Assembly (NCBI GenBank): GCA_025451875.1
Contig: JANWJQ010000164.1
Span: 1-64,000 of the forward strand
Length of the DNA: 64,000 nt
Direction of reading: 5' to 3'
Origin: Rhizomicrobium sp.
GTDB taxonomy: Bacteria; Pseudomonadota; Alphaproteobacteria; Micropepsales; Micropepsaceae
The notes below the pieces were generated by a model. The model was given only the letters and a program-made list of their open reading frames with translations. It was not told the DNA's origin and searched no databases. Shown piece by piece: positions 9,633 through 19,011 of the stretch (within the stretch, counting starts at the first letter, position 1; every line of letters begins with the position of its first letter). The position numbers and the translations under genes were made by a program.

Positions 9633-10946
9633 TTGTCCAGATTTCCAATCACCTTGCTTGCGGTGACGGCGCTTTGTGCTTTGACGACACCTGCGCTGGC
9701 GCAGAATTCGGTCAGCCCCTACGCGATGGCGCAGGTGCCCAAGCAGAATCCGCAGACGGAACAGCTGGAAAGCGGCGCCCTGCTCGAAGGCATGGGCGTC
9801 ATGGACCGCACACGGCCGGAGTATAACGCGGCCGGCATCCCGGTCGGTGGCTTTCGGCTCTACCCAACGCTGGCCACGGGTTTTTCCGCGGACGACAACA
9901 TCTTTCGCGCCACGGACGCGACCAGCGATACCTTCTGGACACTCTCGCCGCGGCTGGATCTTCGTTCCGGCTGGCTGAACGATTCGCTTCAGCTCTACAC
10001 GCAGCTCGATCACTATGCCTATGACGATCACGGCACTGAAAGCCACACCAACTGGATCGTGGGCGGAGCGGGCAAATTCGGCATCGCACAGGGCAGCTAC
10101 CTCAGCGGCGATGCTTACTATTATGACACGCATGAATCGCGTATTTCACCCGATCTGTCGGAAGCAGCGCTGAGTCCCACCCGCTACCGCCGCGCCCATG
10201 CCGATACGACAGGACTCGTCACGTTCAACCGGCTCTCGCTTTCGGCGGCCTTCGATTACGACCGTTATGACTTCGACGACACCAAACTGATCGGTGGCGG
10301 CTTCATCGACAATGGCGGCCGCAATCGCAACGTCTATGAAGCCACCGGCAAGGCGTCATATGAGCTTGCGCCGAACCAGACGATCTTCGCGCAATTCATC
10401 TATGACAAGCGGGACTTCGACCGGCTTCTGGATCGCAATGGCGAAGACCGCACATCCGATGGCTATCGCATCGATGCCGGCGCCGCGATGATGGTGACGC
10501 CGCTGGTGCAAGCCACGGCCTATGTCGGCTATTTGCAACAGAACTACGTCGCGCCGCTGAAGGACGCGAGCGGTCTGGATTTCAGTGCGCAGATCGACTG
10601 GTTCGCAACGCAGCTTATTACCGCGCATCTGACCGCCTCGCGCACCATCGAGGACACTACGATCGCGGGTGCTTCCAGTGTGGATGTGCGCGCCGTTGGC
10701 GTCTCGGCCGATTATGAGCTACTGCGCAACCTGATCCTGCAGCCGCATTTCCAATATTCGGACAACAAGTTCGATGGTGTCATGCGCGACGATAAGATCA
10801 CCTCGGCCGGCCTCGAAGCCCGCTACCTGATGAATGAATATCTCAGCGCTTACGCCGACTACGACTACCAGCGCCGCGCCACTGATGCCCCGGGGCGAAG
10901 GTTCATCGACAATCTGTTCACCATCGGCCTGCGCGGCCAGTACTGA
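9633..10946 (+). CDS. Outer-membrane beta-barrel protein of exopolysaccharide loci (BBP2/VpsM-like)
   Basis: TTG start after aagggga gives LSRFPITLLAVTALCALTTPALAQ (signal peptide). Alternating beta-strand pattern with many Tyr/Asp; ends in IGLRGQY. Location in the EPS locus. Confidence 0.75.
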   Translation: MSRFPITLLAVTALCALTTPALAQNSVSPYAMAQVPKQNPQTEQLESGALLEGMGVMDRTRPEYNAAGIPVGGFRLYPTLATGFSADDNIFRATDATSDTFWTLSPRLDLRSGWLNDSLQLYTQLDHYAYDDHGTESHTNWIVGGAGKFGIAQGSYLSGDAYYYDTHESRISPDLSEAALSPTRYRRAHADTTGLVTFNRLSLSAAFDYDRYDFDDTKLIGGGFIDNGGRNRNVYEATGKASYELAPNQTIFAQFIYDKRDFDRLLDRNGEDRTSDGYRIDAGAAMMVTPLVQATAYVGYLQQNYVAPLKDASGLDFSAQIDWFATQLITAHLTASRTIEDTTIAGASSVDVRAVGVSADYELLRNLILQPHFQYSDNKFDGVMRDDKITSAGLEARYLMNEYLSAYADYDYQRRATDAPGRRFIDNLFTIGLRGQY

Positions 10947-10949
10947 CGA

Positions 10950-11726
10950 TCAGTGCAGCGGCGCGCTGCGCGAATCCCGCGCCATCGCCACAGCCGCAGT
11001 GACATTGGTGGTGGCGTAGCGCCAGCCGAGTCGCTGCGGTTCCAACGCCATGCGATAGGCCCATTCCATGCCCATCGCCTGTACGGCCTTCGGCGCGCGC
11101 GAGCGCATACCCGACAGGAAGTCGAACAATCCGCCGCAGGTGCGTATCCAGGTGAGCCCGGGGATGAGCGTCTTAAAACGGTGCGCGAGAAAAAGCTGCT
11201 CGGGATTGCCGACGCCGATCCACAACACATCCGGTTTCGTCTCTGCGATCTCGCTGGCAACCTGTTCAATCCGGCTGCGATCGAAATAGCCGTCGCGCGC
11301 GCCTGCGATTTGCAGGAATGGATAGAGTTTGCGGATACGATTGACCGCACGGGCATTCATCTGCCGCGTCGCGCCGAGAAAATAGAAACGAATCCCGTGC
11401 CGCGACGCCGCCTTTGCGCCGGCATGAAACCAGTCCGTCGTGGCGACCCGTTCCGGCAAAGGCGTTTCGGTGGCGAGCCGCGAGGCGAATACCACGGACA
11501 TACCGTCTGCGACAATGTGGTCGGTCTCCAGCAGCGCATCGTGATAGATCGGATCCTGCGTGAACAGGGAAACGACCTGCCCATTGACGGTGGTGACGAC
11601 CTTGGGCGGCGTGCCGCTCCCTTTCTTTCGCCGCCAATCGCCGATCATCAGCTCGCACCATTGGTGCGCGGTGAAGCGGCTCACGGGAATGCCGCCAATC
11701 CAGACGCAATCATCGAGATGGGCCAT
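10950..11726 (-). CDS. WecG/TagA/CpsF family glycosyltransferase
   Basis: TVNGQVVSLFTQDPIYHDALLETDHIVADGMSVVFASRL; FYFLGAT; PDVLWIGVGNPEQLFLAHRFK; CGGLFDFLSG...RAPKAVQAMGMEWAYRM. Confidence 0.9.
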   Translation of the reverse strand: MAHLDDCVWIGGIPVSRFTAHQWCELMIGDWRRKKGSGTPPKVVTTVNGQVVSLFTQDPIYHDALLETDHIVADGMSVVFASRLATETPLPERVATTDWFHAGAKAASRHGIRFYFLGATRQMNARAVNRIRKLYPFLQIAGARDGYFDRSRIEQVASEIAETKPDVLWIGVGNPEQLFLAHRFKTLIPGLTWIRTCGGLFDFLSGMRSRAPKAVQAMGMEWAYRMALEPQRLGWRYATTNVTAAVAMARDSRSAPLH

Positions 11727-11728
11727 GT

Positions 11729-13051
11729 CTATCTCCTCTCCGAAAATTGGGCGTGAAGCGCATCCTTATAGACTGTGACGGGCTGCGAGCACTCCGGCGT
11801 CACCGGACCACCAACTTCCAGATGCCGCTCGCAAAGCCATGCTTCCACGCGCAGCAAGCCTGCGATGCGCGACGGCGCGAGGGGTTGATCCGGCACATCC
11901 GCAGCGGCATTAACTTCCGGCACGTCCGCCAACCCGCCGACGTCAGATGGATTGTCGATGATCCGGCTCGTGCCGTTCACCACGCCATAGAGAATGCGCT
12001 TGTCCTGCGCATTGCGCTGGCCGGGGCGCGCGCCTGCGTAACGCAGCGTATAGGCCCGCACGTCGTCCGGCGCCGCGATCGACTCGGCAGGCATGACAGG
12101 CGGCGTGCTCGCCAGTTTGAAATTTCCGCGATTGGTCAGTGCGCCGGCCGGCGCATCGTTGTCTTTCAGGTAGATCTGCGCATCCGGCACCGCTTGCGCC
12201 ATGTCGTCGGGGATCTGCACGGCGGTCACGTTGTCCGATGTGTCGGAGCCCGCCTGCACGACATTGCCGATGACAGTCGCGCGCAGCGGCGTGGGCGCAC
12301 CGACGTCGTAGAAGTGGATCGCGTTGCGCCCTGGATTGACGATGTGGTTGTACCCCACGAAGGCGGAGGAGCCACGCGCGATGACTGGATTGCGGAACAT
12401 GTTGCTGACGAGCAGGTTGCCGGTAACCGTGACGCCCTGATTGTCCTTGTTGATCAGAAGCCCCATCGAATGATGGCCTTTGGGATGGCCCGCGTGATTG
12501 AGCGCTTCGGCGATGAGGCAATTGCGAATGGTCACGTTCCGCGTGCCACCAGCGACGTCCGCGTTCTCGTCAACCGACCAGCTCAGACTCACATTCTCCA
12601 CGCGCACATCGTGCACCGCATGCGCGCCACCGCCGATGGTTATGGAATCCCGGTTGCTATTGATCTTGGGGGTCGAGCCCGGCCCGGGCCGCACCGCGAT
12701 GTGCTGAAGGATGAGCTCGTTCGCGCGCAGAAGAAGCGTGCCATCCGCGAGCGTGATGCCTGGTGCCGGCGCGGTCTGTCCCGCGATGGTGATGTCCGGC
12801 ACGGAAATCTTCAGGTCCGACGCCAGATGGATCACGCCCGCGACATCGAACACAATCACGCGCGGTCCGGTCACGCGCGTTGCCTCCCGCAGGGAGCCGG
12901 GTCCGGAGTCGGCGAGTGTTGTCACATGAATGACCTGCGCACCGGCCACGGCGCCGCCATGCGTGATTGCGCCTGCCTTGATAGGATCGGCATGCGCAGG
13001 CGACGCCACCGCAAACACCGCGAGAGCCAGATATGTGCTACGCCTTGCCAC
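11729..13051 (-). CDS. Secreted pectate-lyase-like (right-handed beta-helix) protein
   Basis: Signal peptide MARRSTYLALAVFAVASPAHA; VTTLADSGPGSLREATR...VIVFDVAGVIHL...ITIAGQTAPAPGITL...ILQHIAVRPG, as in pectate lyase-family proteins. Confidence 0.82.
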   Translation of the reverse strand: MARRSTYLALAVFAVASPAHADPIKAGAITHGGAVAGAQVIHVTTLADSGPGSLREATRVTGPRVIVFDVAGVIHLASDLKISVPDITIAGQTAPAPGITLADGTLLLRANELILQHIAVRPGPGSTPKINSNRDSITIGGGAHAVHDVRVENVSLSWSVDENADVAGGTRNVTIRNCLIAEALNHAGHPKGHHSMGLLINKDNQGVTVTGNLLVSNMFRNPVIARGSSAFVGYNHIVNPGRNAIHFYDVGAPTPLRATVIGNVVQAGSDTSDNVTAVQIPDDMAQAVPDAQIYLKDNDAPAGALTNRGNFKLASTPPVMPAESIAAPDDVRAYTLRYAGARPGQRNAQDKRILYGVVNGTSRIIDNPSDVGGLADVPEVNAAADVPDQPLAPSRIAGLLRVEAWLCERHLEVGGPVTPECSQPVTVYKDALHAQFSERR

Positions 13052-13763
13052 GCGCTTTCTCGCTTTTCAGTTCGAGCAGACGCTCAAAGATCTTGGGATC
13101 GTTGGTGCTCGCATAGGTGGGGCCACCTTGCAGGCAATAAGGCACCGCCATGCCGAGCCGGCTCACCAGCCGCGCGGGCCAGCCATAGCGAAGATCGGAG
13201 AGCTTTAGATTGTGCTGAAAGCGTTGCGACAGGAAATTTCGATAACCCGTGTCGCTGAAGCGCCGGAAATGTGGATCGTCCCACTCGGCAGCGCCCTTGT
13301 GAAATTGCACGGTGCCGCTCTTGCTCAGCATCACGCGGGATACATGCCAGAGGCGATATTCGTTCGGCACATGGCTGAACAGGATGCCGGACTCGCCAAG
13401 CACGGAGGCTATGCGCTCCAGTGCCGCCGCCGGATTGATGAGATGCTCGAACACATCCGAGCAGATGGCGACATCTACCGGCCCAAGATCGTCGAGCGAG
13501 TCCTGCTCCAGATCGCGGCAGGCAAAGGCGATGCCGCGCTTGCGGAAAGCCTCCGCATAGCGCTGACCGATGTCCACGGCGATGCGCCGCTCCGCTTCGA
13601 TGCTTGCGAGGAAATCCGGCGCGCCTGCGCCCAGCTCAATCACGGTGTAAGGCGCAAGATTCTCGATGAAAGAGAGATAGAGCTTGCGCCATCCTCCGAT
13701 TCCCTTGGCCTCGAAACTGCGGTCGAGATAACCGGCCGCGTCGTAGAGAACCGCTTCAGCCAT
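13038..13763 (-). CDS. Class I SAM-dependent methyltransferase
   Basis: YTVIELGAGAPDFLASIEAERRIAVDIGQRYAEAFRKRG...VDVAICSDVFEHLINPAAALERI...GGILFSHVPNEY-type motifs. Confidence 0.82.
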   Translation of the reverse strand: MAEAVLYDAAGYLDRSFEAKGIGGWRKLYLSFIENLAPYTVIELGAGAPDFLASIEAERRIAVDIGQRYAEAFRKRGIAFACRDLEQDSLDDLGPVDVAICSDVFEHLINPAAALERIASVLGESGILFSHVPNEYRLWHVSRVMLSKSGTVQFHKGAAEWDDPHFRRFSDTGYRNFLSQRFQHNLKLSDLRYGWPARLVSRLGMAVPYCLQGGPTYASTNDPKIFERLLELKSEKARGKA

Positions 13764-15105
13764 AGCTTTCTCCTGTGGAGACGGGTGTAAAGGTTTCGCC
13801 CGCGCGCTTTGCCGGCACGAGCGCGCGGTCGTAGCGCATCGCCGCCCAGACGCCGATGGCCACGATGATCAGGTGATAGACGATGCTGAGACCACAGAAT
13901 GCCGACACTGCGCCCAGCGAGCCGACATGGCGACGCGCGAGGATCGGAATGATGACGACGCGCAGCGAGAAGAACGCGTCGATATAAAAACTCAGTCTCT
14001 GCACGCGCAGCACGGTGGTCAGCGTCGCCATCGGCAGCGAGGTCAGCCGTATCGCCGCCCACCATGCCAGGATCACCGAATAATCTGCCGCGTCTTCCCA
14101 ACGCGCGCCGAAGACGGACCGGAACAGCGGATGCGCGATCAGGGCGAGCAAAATCACGCCACCGATCACGGGGGCGCCCATGACGGCGGTATAGAGCAGT
14201 GCCGAGCGGGTGAGCTTCTTGCGCTCCTGCACGCGCGCTGCGAACTGGCGCATGGGCACGCGGGTGAGCGAATCTCCCAGCAGCATGCCCGGCCGCTCAA
14301 TCAGCCGTGCGGCGAAGAAGTAAAGACCTGCGGCGGTCGGGCCGTAGGAACCCAGGATCAGCGCGGCGGGCAGCATCGTCGCGCCGCGCACCAGTAACTG
14401 GCGGGGTACCTGCAACAGAAAATCACGATAGCTTCTTGCTGCAACAAAAAGCGATGCCGGTGGCGAACTAGAGAAATCGCGCAACCGGAATCCCAGCGGC
14501 AGCCTGCGGCACAACCATAGAACGCTGCCACCCATTCCCAGAACGCGCCCCAGCAACAGCCCTTCACTGCCCATGCCGATATAGGCGAGTGCGATCTGGG
14601 CGATCGCCGGAAGCACTGTCTGCGAGAATTTCGATATCGACACCGCTGCGTACTGCGCCGTACGCGAATGCGCATAAGACAGAACATTGACGAGCGTCGT
14701 CAGCGTCGTTCCTGCAAAGCAGTAATAGTAGAAATCCGCGGGCAGGAGCCGACCGAGGATGTGGGGGGAAATGTGCTGAACAAGCGCGACAAGCCCAATG
14801 ATCACAACGGGCGTAAGGAAGCTGAGGTAGAAGGCCAGCCAATAGAGCGCGGTCGCGACGCGGCGGCTGCGCGGCAGGACAACCGCGACTTCATAGCAAA
14901 GCCCACCGATCGCGCCGCCAATGGTGCTGATCGTCAGCATCAGTGAAAACACGCCGAACGCCGCAGGCGAGAAAAGTCGCGACAACAGCGGCGCGGTCAC
15001 GATGAGCGCGACCTGCGCAGCAACGCTACCCGACGTCAGAATGCCCACATGGCGGGCTTCAGGACGCCGCGACAGCTTCAACAGTCTCTGCCGGATTCCC
15101 GCCAT
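13756..15105 (-). CDS. Oligosaccharide flippase family protein (Wzx-like)
   Basis: Multi-TM protein; LTSGSVAAQVALIVTAPLLSRLFSPAAFGVFSLMLTISTIGGAIGGLCYEVAVVLPRS is the classic polysaccharide-transporter N-terminus. Confidence 0.9.
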   Translation of the reverse strand: MAGIRQRLLKLSRRPEARHVGILTSGSVAAQVALIVTAPLLSRLFSPAAFGVFSLMLTISTIGGAIGGLCYEVAVVLPRSRRVATALYWLAFYLSFLTPVVIIGLVALVQHISPHILGRLLPADFYYYCFAGTTLTTLVNVLSYAHSRTAQYAAVSISKFSQTVLPAIAQIALAYIGMGSEGLLLGRVLGMGGSVLWLCRRLPLGFRLRDFSSSPPASLFVAARSYRDFLLQVPRQLLVRGATMLPAALILGSYGPTAAGLYFFAARLIERPGMLLGDSLTRVPMRQFAARVQERKKLTRSALLYTAVMGAPVIGGVILLALIAHPLFRSVFGARWEDAADYSVILAWWAAIRLTSLPMATLTTVLRVQRLSFYIDAFFSLRVVIIPILARRHVGSLGAVSAFCGLSIVYHLIIVAIGVWAAMRYDRALVPAKRAGETFTPVSTGESYG

Positions 15106-15679
15106 AAATTACGCCCTTAGGATACGATGCATTCGGTTTGCGCCAGCCGAGAAGACGCGCCGGCACGCCGCCATAGATGCCGCAGGATTCCAGCTCACCG
15201 CGCACCACCGCGCCCGCGGCCACCACGCAGCCTTCCCCGATCACCGCTCCGTCGAGCACGCGCACCCCTGCGCCGAGCCACACATCGTTGCCGATGCGGA
15301 TGCCACGCTTGCTGAGCGGTTGGACCGCAATCGGTCCGCCATCCAGCGCCGTGCCGTGATTGGCTGGAATGATCACACAATGGGCGGCGATACGGACGTT
15401 ATCGCCGACCATCAATCCGCCGTGTCCATACAGAACGCTGTAGGGATTGATGCTGCAATTCACGCCCAGACGGATGAACCCGCCATAGGATAGAAGCATT
15501 GCGCCCGGATGGATGGTCGAACGCTCGCCGATGCGGATGGTGCCGCCCAGCTCACGGCTTACCTTTGCGCCGGGCATGATGACCGTGCCACGCCCGACCG
15601 TCACACCGGACAAAGCCGCATGAGCTAACGTGTAAAGTCTGCGTGCTCGACGCCGCGCGACTCGCCAATGGGAATCCAC
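15059..15679 (-). CDS. Left-handed beta-helix (hexapeptide) acyltransferase
   Basis: Hexapeptide repeats (VGDNVRIAAHCVIIPANHG, IRIGNDVWLGAGVRVLDGAVIGEGCVVAAGAVV, GGVPARLLGWRK). Start codon uncertain; the ORF overlaps both neighbours. Confidence 0.88.
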   Translation of the reverse strand: MDSHWRVARRRARRLYTLAHAALSGVTVGRGTVIMPGAKVSRELGGTIRIGERSTIHPGAMLLSYGGFIRLGVNCSINPYSVLYGHGGLMVGDNVRIAAHCVIIPANHGTALDGGPIAVQPLSKRGIRIGNDVWLGAGVRVLDGAVIGEGCVVAAGAVVRGELESCGIYGGVPARLLGWRKPNASYPKGVIYGGNPAETVEAVAAS

Positions 15680-16791
15680 TCTGTCATCTCCTGACCAAGG
15701 ATGATCGTCTCGAAACCGTCGATCATGCGGTTGAGGGTGAAGCGGCGGGACACAAGCGCACGAGCGCGAATGCCCAGCTCCGATGTAAAGCCATCATCAT
15801 CGCGCAACCGCAGGAATGCCGTTCGCCAGCTTTCGAAATTCTCCAGCGGCACCAGCACCGCAGCTGGCTCGCCGTTCTCCTCGCATAGCGTCTCGCGCTG
15901 CATCGGAATGTCGCTGCAGACGATGGGCAGTCCCTCGTGCATCGCCTCGAGGATCGAATTGCTCTGACCTTCGAACAGCGAGGTCTGCACGAACCCATCC
16001 GCCGCCCGGAGAAAATCCTTGATACGCGCATGCGGAAGATTGCCGAGAAAATGAATTCGGTCATCGGCACCGAGATCGCGCGCCAAAGCTTCGGTGACCA
16101 CACGCAGTCGCCCATCGCCTGCAATGGCGAGCCGCATGCGTGGCGTGGTCGCCATCACGCGCACCATCAGGTCGTAATTCTTCTGCGGCTCGAAACGCCC
16201 GCTGGCCACCAACAGCGGATAGGTTTGCGGTATGCCGAAGCTTGCGCGCGCATCGGCTTTCTCCATTGCCGAAGCGCTCCATTCGATACCGTTGTTCACC
16301 ACCGACAGCCGTTCGCGATAGGCGCGCGGATAGCCCGCGAAGGAGTCTTTGACCGCGTGCGAAACACAGACGATGGGCCCATAAGCGCCATGCGATCCCA
16401 GAAATTCATCGAGCACACGCATGGCCCGGCCAAACGTCGGGCCAGGCGAGCGTTGCGAGGCGATGCGCAGCTTTGTGCCCGCTGCCGCTGCTGCGGTCAG
16501 GCCCAATATGTTCGCGAGCGGTAGGAAACCCACCACGGCATCCGGCTGCGCCGCGCGCAGCATCTCTGTGAGGCGGAAAAACAGGACCGGAATGTCGAGC
16601 GGCGTTAGCCGCCTTTTGTCGAGGATGATGCGCACGCCCTGCTCGCCGCGATAGCAGGGTGTCTTCTGATAAAGAAACCAGACTTCGGTGTGGTGACCGC
16701 GAAGCCGCAATTGCCGCATCAGCCGCATCAACGCTTCCTGCGCGCCCGCCGCGTTCATAAACGAAACGATTCCAATAATCTTCTTTGACAT
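15625..16791 (-). CDS. Glycosyltransferase family 4
   Basis: FMNAAGAQEALMRLMRQLRLRGHHTEVWFL; FGIPQTYPLLVASGRFEPQKNYDLMVR; FVQTSLFEGQSNSILEAMHEGLPIVCSDIP. Confidence 0.92.
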   Translation of the reverse strand: MSKKIIGIVSFMNAAGAQEALMRLMRQLRLRGHHTEVWFLYQKTPCYRGEQGVRIILDKRRLTPLDIPVLFFRLTEMLRAAQPDAVVGFLPLANILGLTAAAAAGTKLRIASQRSPGPTFGRAMRVLDEFLGSHGAYGPIVCVSHAVKDSFAGYPRAYRERLSVVNNGIEWSASAMEKADARASFGIPQTYPLLVASGRFEPQKNYDLMVRVMATTPRMRLAIAGDGRLRVVTEALARDLGADDRIHFLGNLPHARIKDFLRAADGFVQTSLFEGQSNSILEAMHEGLPIVCSDIPMQRETLCEENGEPAAVLVPLENFESWRTAFLRLRDDDGFTSELGIRARALVSRRFTLNRMIDGFETIILGQEMTEWIPIGESRGVEHADFTR

Positions 16792-16803
16792 ATCGCCCTC
16801 TTC

Positions 16804-17847
16804 TCAAATCCAATGCGCTTCCTTCGCGATATCGACCGGCGCGATCGCAAGCCCCGGCACGCCCTCCAGATCGGCCGTCATCGCGCTTTCGTGCAGTGCC
16901 GCCAATCCGCCGGGGAGCTTGTGCAGCGCGTAATCGCCATCGAGGCTGTTGGTGTAGAAATCACTGAGGTCCCACGCATAGATGGCCGCACGCTCCTGCA
17001 ATTCGCCGCTGCGCGCATCGCCATCGGAAATCGCGGTACGCGCCATCTGCACGATGTCGAAGTCCAGGCAGTAAGGCTGCGCTTCCATGAAAGGGCGGCG
17101 CTGTAACAGCTGCCAGATGCGGTCGAACAGCGCATCATTCGCCACATAGGGAACACGTCCCGCTGCGTAGTTGCCCCAATGAAGATGCGCGACACCACCG
17201 ATCGCGCCCGCATCGGGATCGTGGCGGAAACGATAGAGCGCGCGAAAGCCGAGCTGGAGAAAGTGCCAGCGATAGGGCCGCAGCAATCCCGTGTCCCTGT
17301 CGATCAGCGCATCGCTGCGCGCAAGAACAGCTTTCGGCATCGGAAGGCGATTCTTCTCCGCGAGGTCCGGGCACAGCCGCCACAGCGACAACACAATGGA
17401 AGGAATGCCTCCGATCCAATGACCGATACGCCAGGCGTGATGCGCGAAATACCAGGGCCAGCGCGGCCACCCGGTTCGATCGTCCAGCAGTTCGTGCTTG
17501 CGCCATCCGCAGGCTCGCAACACTTCGCGATGACAGGGCGTTCCGTGAATCTGCAAGAGGTTTAAGACGCCCAGCACATAGGCTGTCTGGTGCACATTCA
17601 GCGGCGCACCATTGCCGATGCCGATCTTGCCGGCGAGGCTATGCCGCGACAGAAGCCGCACGAACCGCTCATTGGCGTCCGGCGTAAGTAGGTCCAAGCG
17701 CCCGATCAGCTTCAGGGCATAGAGCGCGTCGCAAACCGATACGACATCCACATCGCTGTCAGCGGCGCGATCTTCCGTCCAGAACGCGAACGCGTTCGGT
17801 GCGTGCCGTTCCATGTAAGTAATGACATTCTGCTGTAAACTGCTCAT
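16804..17847 (-). CDS. Uncharacterised protein of the EPS locus, possibly alpha/alpha-toroid-like
   Basis: 347-aa ORF between two glycosyltransferases, start overlapping the next gene's stop. Helical, Trp/His-rich; no family recognised. Confidence 0.75.
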   Translation of the reverse strand: MSSLQQNVITYMERHAPNAFAFWTEDRAADSDVDVVSVCDALYALKLIGRLDLLTPDANERFVRLLSRHSLAGKIGIGNGAPLNVHQTAYVLGVLNLLQIHGTPCHREVLRACGWRKHELLDDRTGWPRWPWYFAHHAWRIGHWIGGIPSIVLSLWRLCPDLAEKNRLPMPKAVLARSDALIDRDTGLLRPYRWHFLQLGFRALYRFRHDPDAGAIGGVAHLHWGNYAAGRVPYVANDALFDRIWQLLQRRPFMEAQPYCLDFDIVQMARTAISDGDARSGELQERAAIYAWDLSDFYTNSLDGDYALHKLPGGLAALHESAMTADLEGVPGLAIAPVDIAKEAHWI

Positions 17848-19001
17848 GCGGCTTTCCGGGATGTTCTGTTGAAGAGGCCGCGATAGACCGCAACGATACG
17901 TTGGGCGTGCAGCGCGGGCGCAAGGCCGGCCACTGTGGCGCGGCCGTTTTGCGCGAGCCGATCCGCAAGATTGCGATCGTCAAGCAGGCGGCGCGTCGCG
18001 CTTTCCCAGCCTTCGCCGTCATAGGGATCGCGAAGCAATCCGTTTTCGCCCTCGCGGATGAGCTCTTTCAGGCCACCATCGGTGGACACGACCACCGGCA
18101 CACCCAATGCCTGCGCTTCGAGAACATTTCGTGCGAGCGGCTCGTCGATGGCCGGCGCCAGAACGGCGTCGCAGGCGGTCATCCATTTTTCGATAGGCCG
18201 CACGAAGCCGGGGCGGAAAAGACGCTGTTGAAGACCGAACTTATCGATCTTCGCGTCGAGTTCTTCGTCATAAGGCTCGGCACGCGCGCCGCATGCGAGG
18301 CCATAAACCGGGCACCCGTCCGCCGTGTGCGTGATCGCCCGGAGAATGTCGGCCAACACATGGGTGCGCTTGCGTTTGATGTGATTGCCGAACACGCCGA
18401 CCAGAGCAGCCTCTGCGGGCAATCCCAGCGCTGCGCGAACGTCCGCGTAGGCATTGCACGCTTCTTCGGGCGAAATCTGAAGATCGAAGGAATTGTATTC
18501 CACCACACTTTTCGCCTGCACCCAGCCGGGAAGCTTGTCGAAGCTGTATTGGGAGACGGCGATGACGGCGCGGGCAACGCGCAGCGACGTCTTGACCGAC
18601 CAACTGTCGCGGAAATTGGAGCGCCAATGTGCGACCAGCGCCGTAGAGGTCGCAAAGCACGGCATGGACCAGCCGCGCAGCATCCCGATGTCGTTGGTAT
18701 GCACGATGTTGAGCGAAAGATGGTTGATCGCCGCGCAACATGCCGGAAAGGCTCGGATCTGTTCGATACGGAAGCGATCCGGCCGCGCATAACCGGGAAC
18801 GGCGGTGAAAGCCGGCAGATGCGTTACGGCGAGTCCCAGATCCTCTGCTTCATCCGCGACACGGCCTTCCGCGCCATGCACCAGCACATGGATGCGATGC
18901 CCGGCATCCTGAAGCGCGCGGGCGAGCACCAGGGACGACGCATTACTGCCGCCGAAGCGATCCGCCGCATAAGGAAAGCCGATGGTGAAAGGTTGCATCA
19001 T
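17844..19001 (-). CDS. Glycosyltransferase family 4
   Basis: GFPYAADRFGGSNASSLVLARALQDAGHRIHVLVHG; GVFGNHIKRKRTHVLADIL; DAVLAPAIDEPLARNVLEAQALGVPVVVSTDGGLKELI. Confidence 0.92.
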   Translation of the reverse strand: MMQPFTIGFPYAADRFGGSNASSLVLARALQDAGHRIHVLVHGAEGRVADEAEDLGLAVTHLPAFTAVPGYARPDRFRIEQIRAFPACCAAINHLSLNIVHTNDIGMLRGWSMPCFATSTALVAHWRSNFRDSWSVKTSLRVARAVIAVSQYSFDKLPGWVQAKSVVEYNSFDLQISPEEACNAYADVRAALGLPAEAALVGVFGNHIKRKRTHVLADILRAITHTADGCPVYGLACGARAEPYDEELDAKIDKFGLQQRLFRPGFVRPIEKWMTACDAVLAPAIDEPLARNVLEAQALGVPVVVSTDGGLKELIREGENGLLRDPYDGEGWESATRRLLDDRNLADRLAQNGRATVAGLAPALHAQRIVAVYRGLFNRTSRKAA

Positions 19002-19011
19002 GCGCCGATCC

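Noticed and set aside
11747-13258. 503-aa plus-strand ORF
   Set aside because: Antisense to the pectate-lyase-like and methyltransferase genes; Arg/His-rich composition typical of the complementary frame of GC-rich genes; no domain pattern.
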